Positions 41,597-49,818 of a DNA stretch of 64,000 nucleotides are shown here, piece by piece. The stretch covers positions 6,821 to 70,820 of the forward strand of contig JAZUPZ010000024.1 of the NCBI GenBank assembly GCA_045605445.1, in the 5' to 3' direction. The DNA is from CAZMHL01 sp045605445. Lineage in GTDB: Bacteria; Bacillota; Clostridia; RGIG6154. The notes under the pieces are model-generated. The model ran no database searches, had not been told where the DNA came from, and saw only the letters and a program-made list of their open reading frames with translations. The stretch's first letter is position 1. Each line of letters begins with the position of its first letter. Made by a program: the position numbers and the translations under genes.

Positions 41597-42096
41597 TATT
41601 TTCTAATGGGCAGCGATGCGTCATCTGTGCCCTTCTCTATTCTAACAATCTTTATGTAATAACTGTAATCATCGCTGACCTTTATCAGCACTCTGTCGCC
41701 CTCTTTATGCTTTAAAAGGGCTCTGCCCATGGGTGATTCAAGGCTTATTAAATTCTTTAAAACGTCTTGCCTTGTGTTGGTTACAATTGTGTAGGTTTCT
41801 TCCTCGTTGTCCTCTTCTATAAAAACGGTAACCTTATCGAAAATGCCCACCTCGTCTTCTTTCGATTCGGCATCGATTATTATGGCGGTATTTATCATTC
41901 TTTTTAAATGTCTTATTCTGCTTTCGTTAAGGTTCTTTTCCCTTTTTGCAATTTTATATTCATCGTTTTCACTTAAATCACCAAAGGCTCTTGCAACCTT
42001 AACCTCTTCAAGAAGCTTCGGGCGGAGGGTAACCTCTCTGTAGTCAATTTCCTCCTGCATTTTCTTTATATCAACCTTTGTAAGTTTATTGTGCAT
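41593..42096 (-). CDS. greA: Transcription elongation factor GreA/GreB family
   Basis: A 167-residue Gre factor. The N-terminal coiled coil (residues 1-80) carries ARAFGDLSENDEYKIAKRE, with the acidic tip residues that reach into the RNA polymerase secondary channel to stimulate cleavage of backtracked RNA. The C-terminal FKBP-like domain contains LESPMGRALLKHKEGD. Slightly longer than typical GreA (about 158). It may be a paralogue rather than the main GreA. Confidence 0.87.
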   Translation of the reverse strand: MHNKLTKVDIKKMQEEIDYREVTLRPKLLEEVKVARAFGDLSENDEYKIAKREKNLNESRIRHLKRMINTAIIIDAESKEDEVGIFDKVTVFIEEDNEEETYTIVTNTRQDVLKNLISLESPMGRALLKHKEGDRVLIKVSDDYSYYIKIVRIEKGTDDASLPIRKY

Positions 42097-42142
42097 ATCA
42101 GTTTACCTCGCTTTTACCCATTATACCAAAAACAAAGTGAAA

Positions 42143-42170
42143 AAACAACGGGAAATTTCCCGTTGTTTTT
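42143..42170. terminator. Terminator between GH74-like gene and greA
   Basis: Self-complementary AACAACGGGAAA/TTTCCCGTTGTT with A and T runs at the ends, just beyond the GH74-like stop codon on the minus strand. Confidence 0.8.
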
Positions 42171-42174
42171 AATT

Positions 42175-45100
42175 TTACTGAAGTATTGAATTTTTCGTTA
42201 TTGGTGTTATTGTTCCAAAGTCGGAAATTACGAAAAACTTAATGAAATACTTTGAAGTATCGAAATAAGTTGAGTCGATTTCCGCGCTGTAGAAGGTTTC
42301 CTTGTTTTCGCTTAATTCAACATCTTCATAAGGAAGCATTTTCACAAGCTTTAAAGGATTTTGTCTGTCGTAAACTCCAAGGATAGGCTTTACAGTTCCC
42401 TCGCCTTTCGGAAGGGTTACGGTTACATTTATATATCCGGCATAAAGCCCCGTTACCGCATCTGAGCTTGCGTAGGTTATTTCAGATGTTACAGCCTTAT
42501 CCCAGGACTGATTTACAATTCCAAAACCTGTATCATTTCCCGATGCTGTTGTTTCAGTTTTATAAACCACCTTGAAGAGAGCTTCTTTTTTTCCTTTTTT
42601 AATAAGGCTGTTTACCCAGTCGGTTATTTCAAGCTCTATATTTCCGTAAAAGGCATCGTTAAGCTTCTGAGTTGCCACAAGAGTTCCCTCTGAAACAGAA
42701 AATTCCTTCACTGTTTTTTCTTCGGTGAACTCTGCAAACATTTCATTAAAGCTCTGTTCATAGCCGTAAATATTCAGAGTTCCGCTTCCGCTTATTCCCT
42801 CTGCCATCATTTTAAGCTTTGCGGAAACAACCTGATTTCCGCCGCCGATATCAATGCTGTAGTAAGCAGCGCTCTTTTCGTCGCTTGTATTTTCATTAAG
42901 GTAATAAACAAGATATTCCGGAGAAATATAGTTACGCAACCAATTATTTCCCTTTACAAACATTTCGTTTGTCGCAGGCTTAACATAGGTATATTCCTCG
43001 TTATTTTCCGTAAAGTTCGGAACATTATTTACTCTTTTAAACTTTGCTGTAAGCTCGATATCCTTATAAGAGAAGGTTACCTCATCGCCTGCATTATAGA
43101 TTTTTTTAACAAACTCCTGTTCACCGTTGCCAACATTTTCTTCGGCATAATATTCCCAGCCTGCAAATTCGTAATTTTCATCAATTATTACCGGTGCAAC
43201 AGCGGTATACTTTTCGCCATATTTGCCTGAAACGCTTTCAACGCCTTCTGCTATATCGCCATTTACGTTAAAGCTTATGCTGTTTACATTTGAATAATTG
43301 TCATATTCATAAACAAGGGTTCCGCCGCTGCAGTTACCAAGAAACACCTCGTTTGAAACCGGAGAGAACTGAACTGTGTAAATTGTCATTGGTCCTCTTG
43401 CGCCGGGAACGGGATACCAGGTTTCGCCGCCGTCTCTTGTTTCAACAATACCGTGGCAGGATACGCCCGCATTTGTGCATTTAACGCCTGCAATAAGGTG
43501 ATTTTTGTCTTTTGGATTCTGGGCAATTTCGTTAACCATTGCCTTCATTTCGTTGCTTTCGGTTCCCACAATTCCGCTTGTTTCTCTTTTGGTAACACGG
43601 GTCAGAGTTCCGTCTTCATTTATTGTGAACTTTGAAATCCAGCCTGCACTGTGACCTACCCAGAACACGTTTTTATCAAACAAATCAGGGCAGATTGTTG
43701 ATGCACCTGAGGAAACGTTAACCTCTGTCCAGTTTAGCCCCGCATCTGTTGTATAAGAAAAATATTTTGAATTGGAGCTGTCAATTGAAAATCTTACTTT
43801 ATCATCAACTGTTGAAATTGCATTGTAGCGTCTTTCGTTTTTGAGCCAGTTTACGCCATTGTCGTAGCTTGTATAATGAGGTGAATAAATTATGTTTTTA
43901 TTATTCATATCATAAACAAGAAAAGTCCAGGGAACCTCTGTATCTGCTCCCTCTATGGTTGACCAGGTTGTTCCGCCGTCAAAAGAAACCTTCATTGTCT
44001 GGGTGTACCAGTCCCCGGAGTTTGCAAAAATATGATTTGAATCGTTAGGGTCAATAAGAACCGATTTACAGGTTCCCGTTACTCCTGCCATATGCGCAGT
44101 CGGAAGTGTTTCTCCGTCATAAGGAATGTCTGTAACGCCAAGACCTTTATCGGTGTATGCCATCCAGAGTCTGTTGTCTTTATCAAAATAGAACTGATTC
44201 ACATAGTTTCCTGAAAAACCGCTGCAGCTGATTTCATAGGAAACACCGCCGTTGGTTGATTTATAAACAATATCGCCAAAGGAGAAGAACATTAAATCTG
44301 GGTCTGATGCACACATTGCAAAGCCTTCGCAGGCATAGCCTCTATAGTGAGTTGTGTATCTGTCATTTTCAGTAAGAGTAGGCTTCTTCCAGGTTGTTCC
44401 CATATCGGTACTGTAAGCATAGGGAATTGTCATATTGTTGAAAATCATATGAATATTTGTTTTTCCGTTTTTGGGATAACTGAACTTTACCGAGGTAGGA
44501 TAATATTTTCCGTTGTTGTATTTATAAAAGCTCATTGTCTCCCAGGTTTTACCTGCATCGAAGGATTTATAAACAAGGCTTCCGGCTGAAACTGAAATCC
44601 AGTGATTTGGATTAAGAGGATTTACCGCAAGGCTGTAGCCTGTGCCTGTTCCAAGAGCTTCAATTTTTGACCAGTTTGCTCCGCCGTCTCTTGAAATATT
44701 AAAGCCGCCGAAGGTTGCTGTTACAATAGTATTTCCGTCGGGAGAAACATAAAGATTTCCAACGTATTTATCTGCAAGAGCAGTATAACTGCTGTTGGTA
44801 TAATCAGCCGTAAAGAAGGGCGCTTCTGCATTGTCTGTATAAACAAGCTTTGCAAGGCAGTTAAAAGTGTCGCCATCGTCGGTTGACTTAAACACGCCCT
44901 CTGATGTAAGAGCGTAAACATTGTTATTGTCGTCAAAGCAGATAAGAGTATCTGTGCTTGTAGCAGAAATTGTATTGCTTGAAATCACCTGCTTCCAGGT
45001 AAGTCCCGCATCGTTTGAACGCCAGATACCGTCCTGGCCTGTACGAACAGCCTTGTTTACAGAGCTGCTGTCAGTTCCCGTTGTACTTGTCTGTGCCATA

Positions 45101-45504
45101 TAAACGGCTCTTTCGTATTTTGGGTGCCACTGAATATCGGTAACAGCCCAGGTGTTTGAGCCTTCACGGAGCTGATACCAGTTTTCACCGCCGTCGGTAC
45201 TTCTCCATGCACCGGAGGTATCAACACCGAACATTACATAGTCGGGATTAACAGGGGATATACCAAAACAGGTAATAACCTGTCCGCCCTCGCCGCCGCG
45301 TACTCCGTTTTTGGCATCTGCCGCAGTCTGCATATGGTAAAGCTTGAACCAGGGAGTATATCTCGTAGTTGTCATATTTTCCGCATAAGGAAGATATTCC
45401 GCATCGCTTCCTTCGGGAATTGATCTGTAGTCTGTGTAAGCAAAAGATGAAACCGCTGAAAAAAGCATTACCACAGACAAAATCAGGCTTAAAATCTTTT
45501 TCAT
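42175..45504 (-). CDS. Secreted GH74/BNR-repeat protein with InlB-type and carbohydrate-binding modules
   Basis: A 1109-residue exported protein. Signal peptide residues 1-22 (MKKILSLILSVVMLFSAVSS). A beta-propeller region to about 740 has repeated Asp-box motifs (STDGGENW, SFDAGKTW, STDMGTTW, TRDGGETW) and MFGVDTSGAWRSTDGG, the GH74-type aspartate motif. An InlB/Listeria-Bacteroides type repeat follows at about 755-830 (INVNG...YEFAGWEYY), then a DNRLRE/CBM96-like beta domain around 850-1000 (YYSIDIGG, LNIYGYEQ, ITDWVNSLIKKGK). Likely a polysaccharide-cleaving or binding surface protein. Follows a GH39-like gene in one operon. Confidence 0.75.
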   Translation of the reverse strand: MKKILSLILSVVMLFSAVSSFAYTDYRSIPEGSDAEYLPYAENMTTTRYTPWFKLYHMQTAADAKNGVRGGEGGQVITCFGISPVNPDYVMFGVDTSGAWRSTDGGENWYQLREGSNTWAVTDIQWHPKYERAVYMAQTSTTGTDSSSVNKAVRTGQDGIWRSNDAGLTWKQVISSNTISATSTDTLICFDDNNNVYALTSEGVFKSTDDGDTFNCLAKLVYTDNAEAPFFTADYTNSSYTALADKYVGNLYVSPDGNTIVTATFGGFNISRDGGANWSKIEALGTGTGYSLAVNPLNPNHWISVSAGSLVYKSFDAGKTWETMSFYKYNNGKYYPTSVKFSYPKNGKTNIHMIFNNMTIPYAYSTDMGTTWKKPTLTENDRYTTHYRGYACEGFAMCASDPDLMFFSFGDIVYKSTNGGVSYEISCSGFSGNYVNQFYFDKDNRLWMAYTDKGLGVTDIPYDGETLPTAHMAGVTGTCKSVLIDPNDSNHIFANSGDWYTQTMKVSFDGGTTWSTIEGADTEVPWTFLVYDMNNKNIIYSPHYTSYDNGVNWLKNERRYNAISTVDDKVRFSIDSSNSKYFSYTTDAGLNWTEVNVSSGASTICPDLFDKNVFWVGHSAGWISKFTINEDGTLTRVTKRETSGIVGTESNEMKAMVNEIAQNPKDKNHLIAGVKCTNAGVSCHGIVETRDGGETWYPVPGARGPMTIYTVQFSPVSNEVFLGNCSGGTLVYEYDNYSNVNSISFNVNGDIAEGVESVSGKYGEKYTAVAPVIIDENYEFAGWEYYAEENVGNGEQEFVKKIYNAGDEVTFSYKDIELTAKFKRVNNVPNFTENNEEYTYVKPATNEMFVKGNNWLRNYISPEYLVYYLNENTSDEKSAAYYSIDIGGGNQVVSAKLKMMAEGISGSGTLNIYGYEQSFNEMFAEFTEEKTVKEFSVSEGTLVATQKLNDAFYGNIELEITDWVNSLIKKGKKEALFKVVYKTETTASGNDTGFGIVNQSWDKAVTSEITYASSDAVTGLYAGYINVTVTLPKGEGTVKPILGVYDRQNPLKLVKMLPYEDVELSENKETFYSAEIDSTYFDTSKYFIKFFVISDFGTITPITKNSILQ

Positions 45505-45553
45505 AATTCATTCTCCTTTTCCGATTTTCATCCCGATTTTGATTATAACACAA

Positions 45554-47026
45554 CTACCCTATCAGTGCAAGTTTTACCGAGTTTGTTCCCAAATGTATGT
45601 TCAGGGCTGTTCCTTCCTTTTTGAAGCTTACAGTTTTTGTTTCAGGCTTAAGCTCTGCCGCCTGCTTTATAAGCTCTCTTTCTCCCTGGTCGGGATACGT
45701 TGGTGAGCCAAGCTCAAGATATTTTGTATAGGAATTTGCCTTATTCCTGTCAATTTTATAAAATGTTATCTGTTTTTCGCCGGAAACTCCCTTTATTTCA
45801 ACAGATATTTCCTCTTCATTCTCTTTTCCTATTTCTTCAACGCTGTTATAGAAAAGAATTGCAAGCTTTTCCTTAGTTGCTATAACGCCGAGATTTTCAT
45901 CTTCAAAATCTGTCGGAAGCTGATTTTCAAAAAGCTTTGCGCCAAGAGCATAGGCATTGTAAATTGGTTTTTTAAAGCCGTTAAGGGTAAAGAAATTACA
46001 ATAACCTTCAAAGTCTTTTTTAAGCCAGTGCTGCCCCGAAAGACAGATAAGCATTTTTGAAAGAGGAATTTTCTTTTCTCTTCTCATTTTGCTCATTTTG
46101 TCAATCATTTTAAAATAAAAGGCGCTGAAATACTCGTTGTTTCTTATATAAATTTTCGGACAGAAGTCCATATTTTTAAAGCCGGAGGCAGAAACGCTCC
46201 ATTCGTCGATTACAATTTCCTTTGCCGGATTTCCGACAGTTTCTGAAATTTCATAAATTAACTCTGTTCGCTTTAAAATATTATCAACGTGGGGCGATTC
46301 GCCATCATTTATGGCAGAAGCTCCCGTTGCATAGGTATGAATGGAAACAAAGTCCATTTTATCTCCCACCGCCGAAAGCACCTTTGTTATAAATTCAAGA
46401 TTTGACGAAGCCGAGGGTCCGCCTGCCTTTATTTCGGGGCAGGCTCTTTTCACACCGCTGTAAAAAGCATTGTAAAGCCTTATGTAACCGTCAACCTTGC
46501 TCTGGTCAAAGGCTTCTCCCCTGTTATTGTTCAGCCAGTACCAGTGGTCGGGCTCATTCCAGCAATGAATATACCACTCTTTTGCCCTTTCGCCGTATCT
46601 TTCAAGAAGATGCTTTGTAAATTTATAACAAACTTCTTCCCAAAGGGCATAGTCCTTTGGCTCGGAAAAATTAAAGGTTTTGTTTTTGTATCTGGGCATA
46701 TTGGCTATCAGTTCTTTGTCCTTTGCAATACAAAGGGGCATAAAATTGTAGCAGATAAGCAGCTTAAAGCCCTTTTCAACCATATAGTCAAAGCGCTTGT
46801 CGGTAAGAGTAAAATCATAAACAAGCTCTCCGTTTTTTTCTGAGACAACATCTTCAAACATTGAATAAAGCCTTACAAGCTTTGCAACCTTATCCTTTGC
46901 CACATTTTCAAGAATTTCCCTTCCCCATATATCCTCAACCGCATCGGTTGGGTGAAAATGAATATTATTCCAGAAGTTTTCGTTTTTAAAAGTTTCTTTT
47001 TCAGTATCAATAATTATTTTTTTCAT
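45554..47026 (-). CDS. GH39-like glycoside hydrolase
   Basis: A 490-residue cytoplasmic clan GH-A enzyme. Acid/base glutamate in WYIHCWNEPDHW (Glu158), nucleophile in EIVIDEWSVSA (Glu275), and MDFVSIHTYA between them as in beta-xylosidases. A beta-rich C-terminal domain follows residue 400. The ATG at 47026 follows AGAGAGGTG. The frame stays open 183 codons further upstream, but that part runs antisense to the pseudouridine synthase gene and is not coding. It is first in an operon with the secreted 1109-residue protein 49 bp downstream. Sequence quite unlike the GH39-like enzyme at 4462. Confidence 0.78.
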   Translation of the reverse strand: MKKIIIDTEKETFKNENFWNNIHFHPTDAVEDIWGREILENVAKDKVAKLVRLYSMFEDVVSEKNGELVYDFTLTDKRFDYMVEKGFKLLICYNFMPLCIAKDKELIANMPRYKNKTFNFSEPKDYALWEEVCYKFTKHLLERYGERAKEWYIHCWNEPDHWYWLNNNRGEAFDQSKVDGYIRLYNAFYSGVKRACPEIKAGGPSASSNLEFITKVLSAVGDKMDFVSIHTYATGASAINDGESPHVDNILKRTELIYEISETVGNPAKEIVIDEWSVSASGFKNMDFCPKIYIRNNEYFSAFYFKMIDKMSKMRREKKIPLSKMLICLSGQHWLKKDFEGYCNFFTLNGFKKPIYNAYALGAKLFENQLPTDFEDENLGVIATKEKLAILFYNSVEEIGKENEEEISVEIKGVSGEKQITFYKIDRNKANSYTKYLELGSPTYPDQGERELIKQAAELKPETKTVSFKKEGTALNIHLGTNSVKLALIG

Positions 47027-47093
47027 AGCACACCTCTCTTTTTTTATTATATCAGTCAAAGCGGGCTTTTGAAATAAATCATTCGACTTTTTA

Positions 47094-47122
47094 TTTACAC
47101 TTTTCGAAACCTGTGCTAAAAT
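47094..47122 (+). promoter_or_regulatory. Promoter of RluA-family gene (leaderless)
   Basis: TTTACA (47094-47099), 17-bp spacer, TAAAAT (47117-47122). The ATG at 47129 lies six bases after the -10, at the expected transcription start, and there is no Shine-Dalgarno sequence, so the mRNA is probably leaderless. Confidence 0.6.
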
Positions 47123-47128
47123 AAAGCT

Positions 47129-47992
47129 ATGAGAGAACTTAAACTTATAATAAGCGAAAAAAACGCGCAATACACCGTTGGTCAGCTTATAAAAAACCAT
47201 TTTAAAATATCCGCAAGGCTTCTTACAAAGCTTAAGCAAAACGACCTTATTAAACTTAACGGAGAACACGTTACCGTAAGAGGAAAGGTTAAGGTTGGCG
47301 ACGAGCTTAAGCTTATTATGCCCGAAAGCTCCTCGCTGAACGTTATTCCCGTAAACCTTCCTCTTGACATTGTTTACGAGGACGAGGACCTTCTTATTGT
47401 AAACAAGCCGAAAAATATGCCCGTTCATCCGAGTATGAATAATTATGACAATACTCTCGGCAACGCCGTAAGGTATTATTTTAAAGACATTCCCTTTGTT
47501 TACCGTCCCGTAAACCGCCTTGACAGAGACACTACGGGGCTTGTTATTGTGGCAAAAACCCCTCAGGCAAGTCATTCTCTTTCAATGCAGATGCAAAATA
47601 ACAAATTCAAAAAAACATATCTTGCCATAACAGAGGGCATTCCCTCGCCATTGCAGGGGATTATTAACGCACCAATTACCAGAGAGCAGGAAAGCATTAT
47701 AAAAAGATGCGTAAGAGAAGACGGGCAACGGGCGGTTACCGAGTATAAAATAATTCGAAAGGGCAATAATAAATCTGTAGCGGAAATTCTGCTTCATACG
47801 GGAAGAACCCATCAGATAAGGGTTCATTTTGCCCACATAGGCTTCCCGCTTTATGCAGATTCCCTTTACGGCAGGGAAATTGAGGGCGAAACCTTTAACC
47901 TTCATTGCTTCAGGCTTGAATTTTTTCACCCCATAACGGGAAAAGAAATGAAAATTGAATGTCCTCCGCCGGAAATTTTTACAAATTTTTAA
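47129..47992 (+). CDS. RluA-family pseudouridine synthase
   Basis: A 287-residue enzyme converting uridine to pseudouridine in rRNA or tRNA. An S4 RNA-binding domain at residues 12-75 (YTVGQLIKNHFKISARLLTKLKQND) is followed by the catalytic domain with VNRLDRDTTGLVIVAKTP, which holds the active aspartate, and LHTGRTHQIRVHFAHIGFPLYAD. This is the RluD/YtzF-like branch. Specific target site not assigned. Confidence 0.9.
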   Translation: MRELKLIISEKNAQYTVGQLIKNHFKISARLLTKLKQNDLIKLNGEHVTVRGKVKVGDELKLIMPESSSLNVIPVNLPLDIVYEDEDLLIVNKPKNMPVHPSMNNYDNTLGNAVRYYFKDIPFVYRPVNRLDRDTTGLVIVAKTPQASHSLSMQMQNNKFKKTYLAITEGIPSPLQGIINAPITREQESIIKRCVREDGQRAVTEYKIIRKGNNKSVAEILLHTGRTHQIRVHFAHIGFPLYADSLYGREIEGETFNLHCFRLEFFHPITGKEMKIECPPPEIFTNF

Positions 47993-48000
47993 ATTAGGTA

Positions 48001-48029
48001 TTGTCAAATTGAATATTTTGTGATATAAT
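48001..48029 (+). promoter_or_regulatory. Promoter of tRNA-Asp/tRNA-Thr
   Basis: TTGTCA (48001-48006), 17-bp spacer, TATAAT (48024-48029). Confidence 0.75.
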
Positions 48030-48071
48030 AGCAACGTTAACGACTGAACAGAAAAAATCGGTCGTAGATGC

Positions 48072-48148
48072 GGCCCGGTAGTTCAGTTGGTTAGAACGCC
48101 TGCCTGTCACGCAGGAGGTCGAGAGTTCGAGTCTCTTCCGGGTCGCCA
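48072..48148 (+). tRNA. tRNA-Asp (anticodon GTC)
   Basis: Acceptor stem GGCCCGG with CCGGGTC, discriminator G, encoded CCA, anticodon loop CTGTCAC, GTTCGAGTC T-arm. Confidence 0.97.
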
Positions 48149-48155
48149 TTTTTTT

Positions 48156-48231
48156 GCTGTTGTAGCTCAGATGGTAGAGCACCACATTGGTAGTGTGGAG
48201 GTCACGGGTTCGATTCCCGTCAACAGCTCCA
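48156..48231 (+). tRNA. tRNA-Thr (anticodon GGT)
   Basis: Acceptor stem GCTGTTG with CAACAGC, discriminator T, encoded CCA, anticodon loop TTGGTAG reading GGT, GGGTTCGATTCCC T-arm (48206-48218), which recurs inverted at 48279-48291. Confidence 0.97.
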
Positions 48232-48266
48232 ATAAAAAAACACCCTTTCGGGTGTTTTTTTATTGG
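48229..48266 (+). terminator. Terminator of tRNA-Asp/Thr
   Basis: CACCC/GGGTG core extended by A7/T7 and CCAAT/ATTGG. As at the serine tRNAs, it is the tip of a longer inverted repeat that includes the T-arm. Confidence 0.9.
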
Positions 48267-48278
48267 ATTTAATTCGTG

Positions 48279-48428
48279 GGGAATCGAACCCTGAGAGGGC
48301 ACTTGCCGTTAAGAAAACAATTGATAATTGTTTTTAGGCAAGTGGTACGAATCGGGTACCGAAACCGTAGATTTTGGTCGATGAGTACGGGAAGCTTTCA
48401 ACGAAAGATTCCTTCCCGTCAACACGTC
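48279..48428 (+). repeat. tRNA-tail structured element, copy 3
   Basis: Begins with the inverted T-arm GGGAATCGAACCC, then GAGAGGGCACTTGCC paired to GGCAAGTGGT, the block CGGGTACCGAA, hairpin ACCGTA.../..TTTTGGT, block GGTCGATGAGTACGGG, hairpin CTTTC/GAAAG, and GATTCCTTCCCGTCAAC, which imitates the tRNA-Thr 3' end. It has the same order of parts as 3915-4074 and 4226-4385; the first stem shows C:G to T:A compensation against copy 1. Confidence 0.6.
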
Positions 48429-48432
48429 GCAA

Positions 48433-48546
48433 CAAACTCCGTTTCATTCGAAAATACTTTCTGTATTTTCTCATATTCTCCGTTGTTGCTCCTCTTCCGA
48501 CAAAAGCCCTCTTCGTTTAGCCTTTTGTCGGCTTTTAAAACCTTTC
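48433..48546. repeat. 114-bp direct repeat, copy 1
   Basis: Identical base for base to 48585-48698 (period 152 bp). Contains an inverted repeat CCGACAAAAG/CTTTTGTCGG. No open frame of interest; follows the tRNA-tail element. Confidence 0.85.
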
Positions 48547-48584
48547 TGTTTTCATTTTTTTCGGAAACGTGTTCAGCAAATATT

Positions 48585-48698
48585 CAAACTCCGTTTCATT
48601 CGAAAATACTTTCTGTATTTTCTCATATTCTCCGTTGTTGCTCCTCTTCCGACAAAAGCCCTCTTCGTTTAGCCTTTTGTCGGCTTTTAAAACCTTTC
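48585..48698. repeat. 114-bp direct repeat, copy 2
   Basis: Second exact copy. The 38-bp spacer between copies (48547-48584) is AT-rich and unrelated. Together with the preceding element the 498-bp gap 48232-48729 contains no protein gene. Confidence 0.85.
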
Positions 48699-48729
48699 GG
48701 GTGTTTCAGGCTGTAAGCTGTCTTATTCT

Positions 48730-49458
48730 TTACTTCAAAGAGAACCAAATTCCGCCTGTACCGTTATAATCCAATCCGTATGCGAGCTTAGGATTTGCAT
48801 CGTCTTTTTTCACCAGGAAAACAGCATAACCTTCGGTATTTCCGCCGGTATAAAGTTTTCCGCCCAATTGAGGTTCAGGTTCAACAACCGAACAACTTTC
48901 CATTTCTTCGTTATTTGAGCTGTACGCCTCAAAATCATAGTAATTAACACTTACGGCAAAGTCGCCTTTTGTATTTACCACGGAATATGCTATTTTGGCA
49001 AGAACATATTCATAACCCTGAGGAGCTTCATCATTAAACCTATTAGCTTCTTTTATTTTTTTCCATGCTTCTTCTCCGCGCGTTGTTTCTACTACTCTTA
49101 TAGCAACAGTATAATTATCCTCTGCAAACCATTCGCTTGTTTTAGTATAAGTCTGAACAGTATTTAAAGGAGCAGGATTCATTCTTGAGTACACATTTCC
49201 GGCTGAAGGCGCAGTTCCAACTTCTGCCTGTCTTAATTCTTCATTCCATGTTACAGGAACACCTAAAGCTTCACCCATTGCACGAAGAGGAAGATATGTT
49301 CTTCCTTCAACCTCAAGAGCAGGAGGGTCTGAAACAAATTCTTTTCCATTTACCAAAACTTTAAAATCAACCGGATTTGCCACATAAGAAACGGCAAATG
49401 CCCCCAATGCACCAAACAGCATTGCTCCAATCAAAAAACCGCAAATAAATTTTTTCAT
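48730..49458 (-). CDS. Stalk-domain (copper amine oxidase N-like) exported protein
   Basis: A 242-residue protein with an N-terminal hydrophobic signal/anchor (residues 1-25), one stalk repeat at about 28-78 (KVLVNGKEFVSDPPALEVEGRTYLPLRAMGEALGVPVTWNE), and a C-terminal beta domain resembling DUF4352/telokin-like domains (YEYVLAKIAYSVVNTKGDFAVSVNYYDFEAYSSNNEEM). Probably cell-surface associated; function unknown. AAAGGAG precedes the ATG. An unusually long, strongly folded 220-nt leader lies upstream (49459-49680). Confidence 0.75.
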   Translation of the reverse strand: MKKFICGFLIGAMLFGALGAFAVSYVANPVDFKVLVNGKEFVSDPPALEVEGRTYLPLRAMGEALGVPVTWNEELRQAEVGTAPSAGNVYSRMNPAPLNTVQTYTKTSEWFAEDNYTVAIRVVETTRGEEAWKKIKEANRFNDEAPQGYEYVLAKIAYSVVNTKGDFAVSVNYYDFEAYSSNNEEMESCSVVEPEPQLGGKLYTGGNTEGYAVFLVKKDDANPKLAYGLDYNGTGGIWFSLK

Positions 49459-49680
49459 ACTTTTTCTCCTTTATAGTATTTGCTTCGTTTTTATTTGATG
49501 ACCTCCTCTTTATGTATTAAAAAAGCGTGTAGCCACTCAGAGTTACACGCCGAAAAACACATAACTCCGATAGCCGCCAAGCAAGTATACAAATCATAAA
49601 TGCATACAAAAACGAAGCATGTATTTTTACCAAATGGTATAAAAATACGCACCTATGATTTAATATTCACTTGCTTGGCA
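49459..49680 (-). promoter_or_regulatory. Folded leader RNA, riboswitch-like
   Basis: Read on the minus strand from the predicted start near 49680: stem GCCAAGCAAGT (49679-49669) with ACTTGCTTGGC (49586-49576), inner stems AAATCATA/TATGATTT and GTATTTTTACC/GGT..AAAAATAC, and a hairpin ATGC/GCAT whose loop holds TTCGTTTTT. Next come a possible stem TCGGAGTTA/TAACTCTGA and an intrinsic terminator GCGTGTA/TACACGC followed by T6 (49519-49550). The loop segment 49608-49619 is complementary over 12 bases to 49481-49492, just ahead of the AAGGAG site. No known riboswitch class recognised. Confidence 0.65.
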
Positions 49681-49686
49681 ATTTTT

Positions 49687-49715
49687 ATTCTAACATAAAA
49701 GACAGACAAATGCAA
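49687..49715 (-). promoter_or_regulatory. Promoter of stalk-protein leader
   Basis: Minus strand TTGCAT (49710-49715), 17-bp spacer, TAGAAT (49687-49692). Initiation would fall at about 49680, the first base of the outer leader stem. Confidence 0.6.
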
Positions 49716-49818
49716 ATCCTTCATTTCCAAAACTGCAAAGTTTATTTCAATTTGTGCATTATTATTGACTTTGCAATATTTTTATGATACTTTTAAAAAA
49801 ACGAATGAGGTATTTATT

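Noticed and set aside
47027..47575. N-terminal extension of the GH39-like gene to 673 residues
   Set aside because: The added 183 codons are antisense to the RluA-family gene, while the ATG at 47026 has a good ribosome binding site and matches the domain start.
47994..48302. 102-codon minus-strand frame across tRNA-Asp and tRNA-Thr
   Set aside because: Antisense to two clear tRNAs; the DGNRTRDLH-type peptide is a well-known tRNA shadow.
48433..48698. CRISPR or integron-type repeat
   Set aside because: Only two copies, far too long for a CRISPR repeat, with no associated genes.
49459..49680. Cobalamin, lysine or cyclic-di-GMP riboswitch
   Set aside because: Searched by eye for the B12 box, lysine junction and GNRA receptor patterns; none present.
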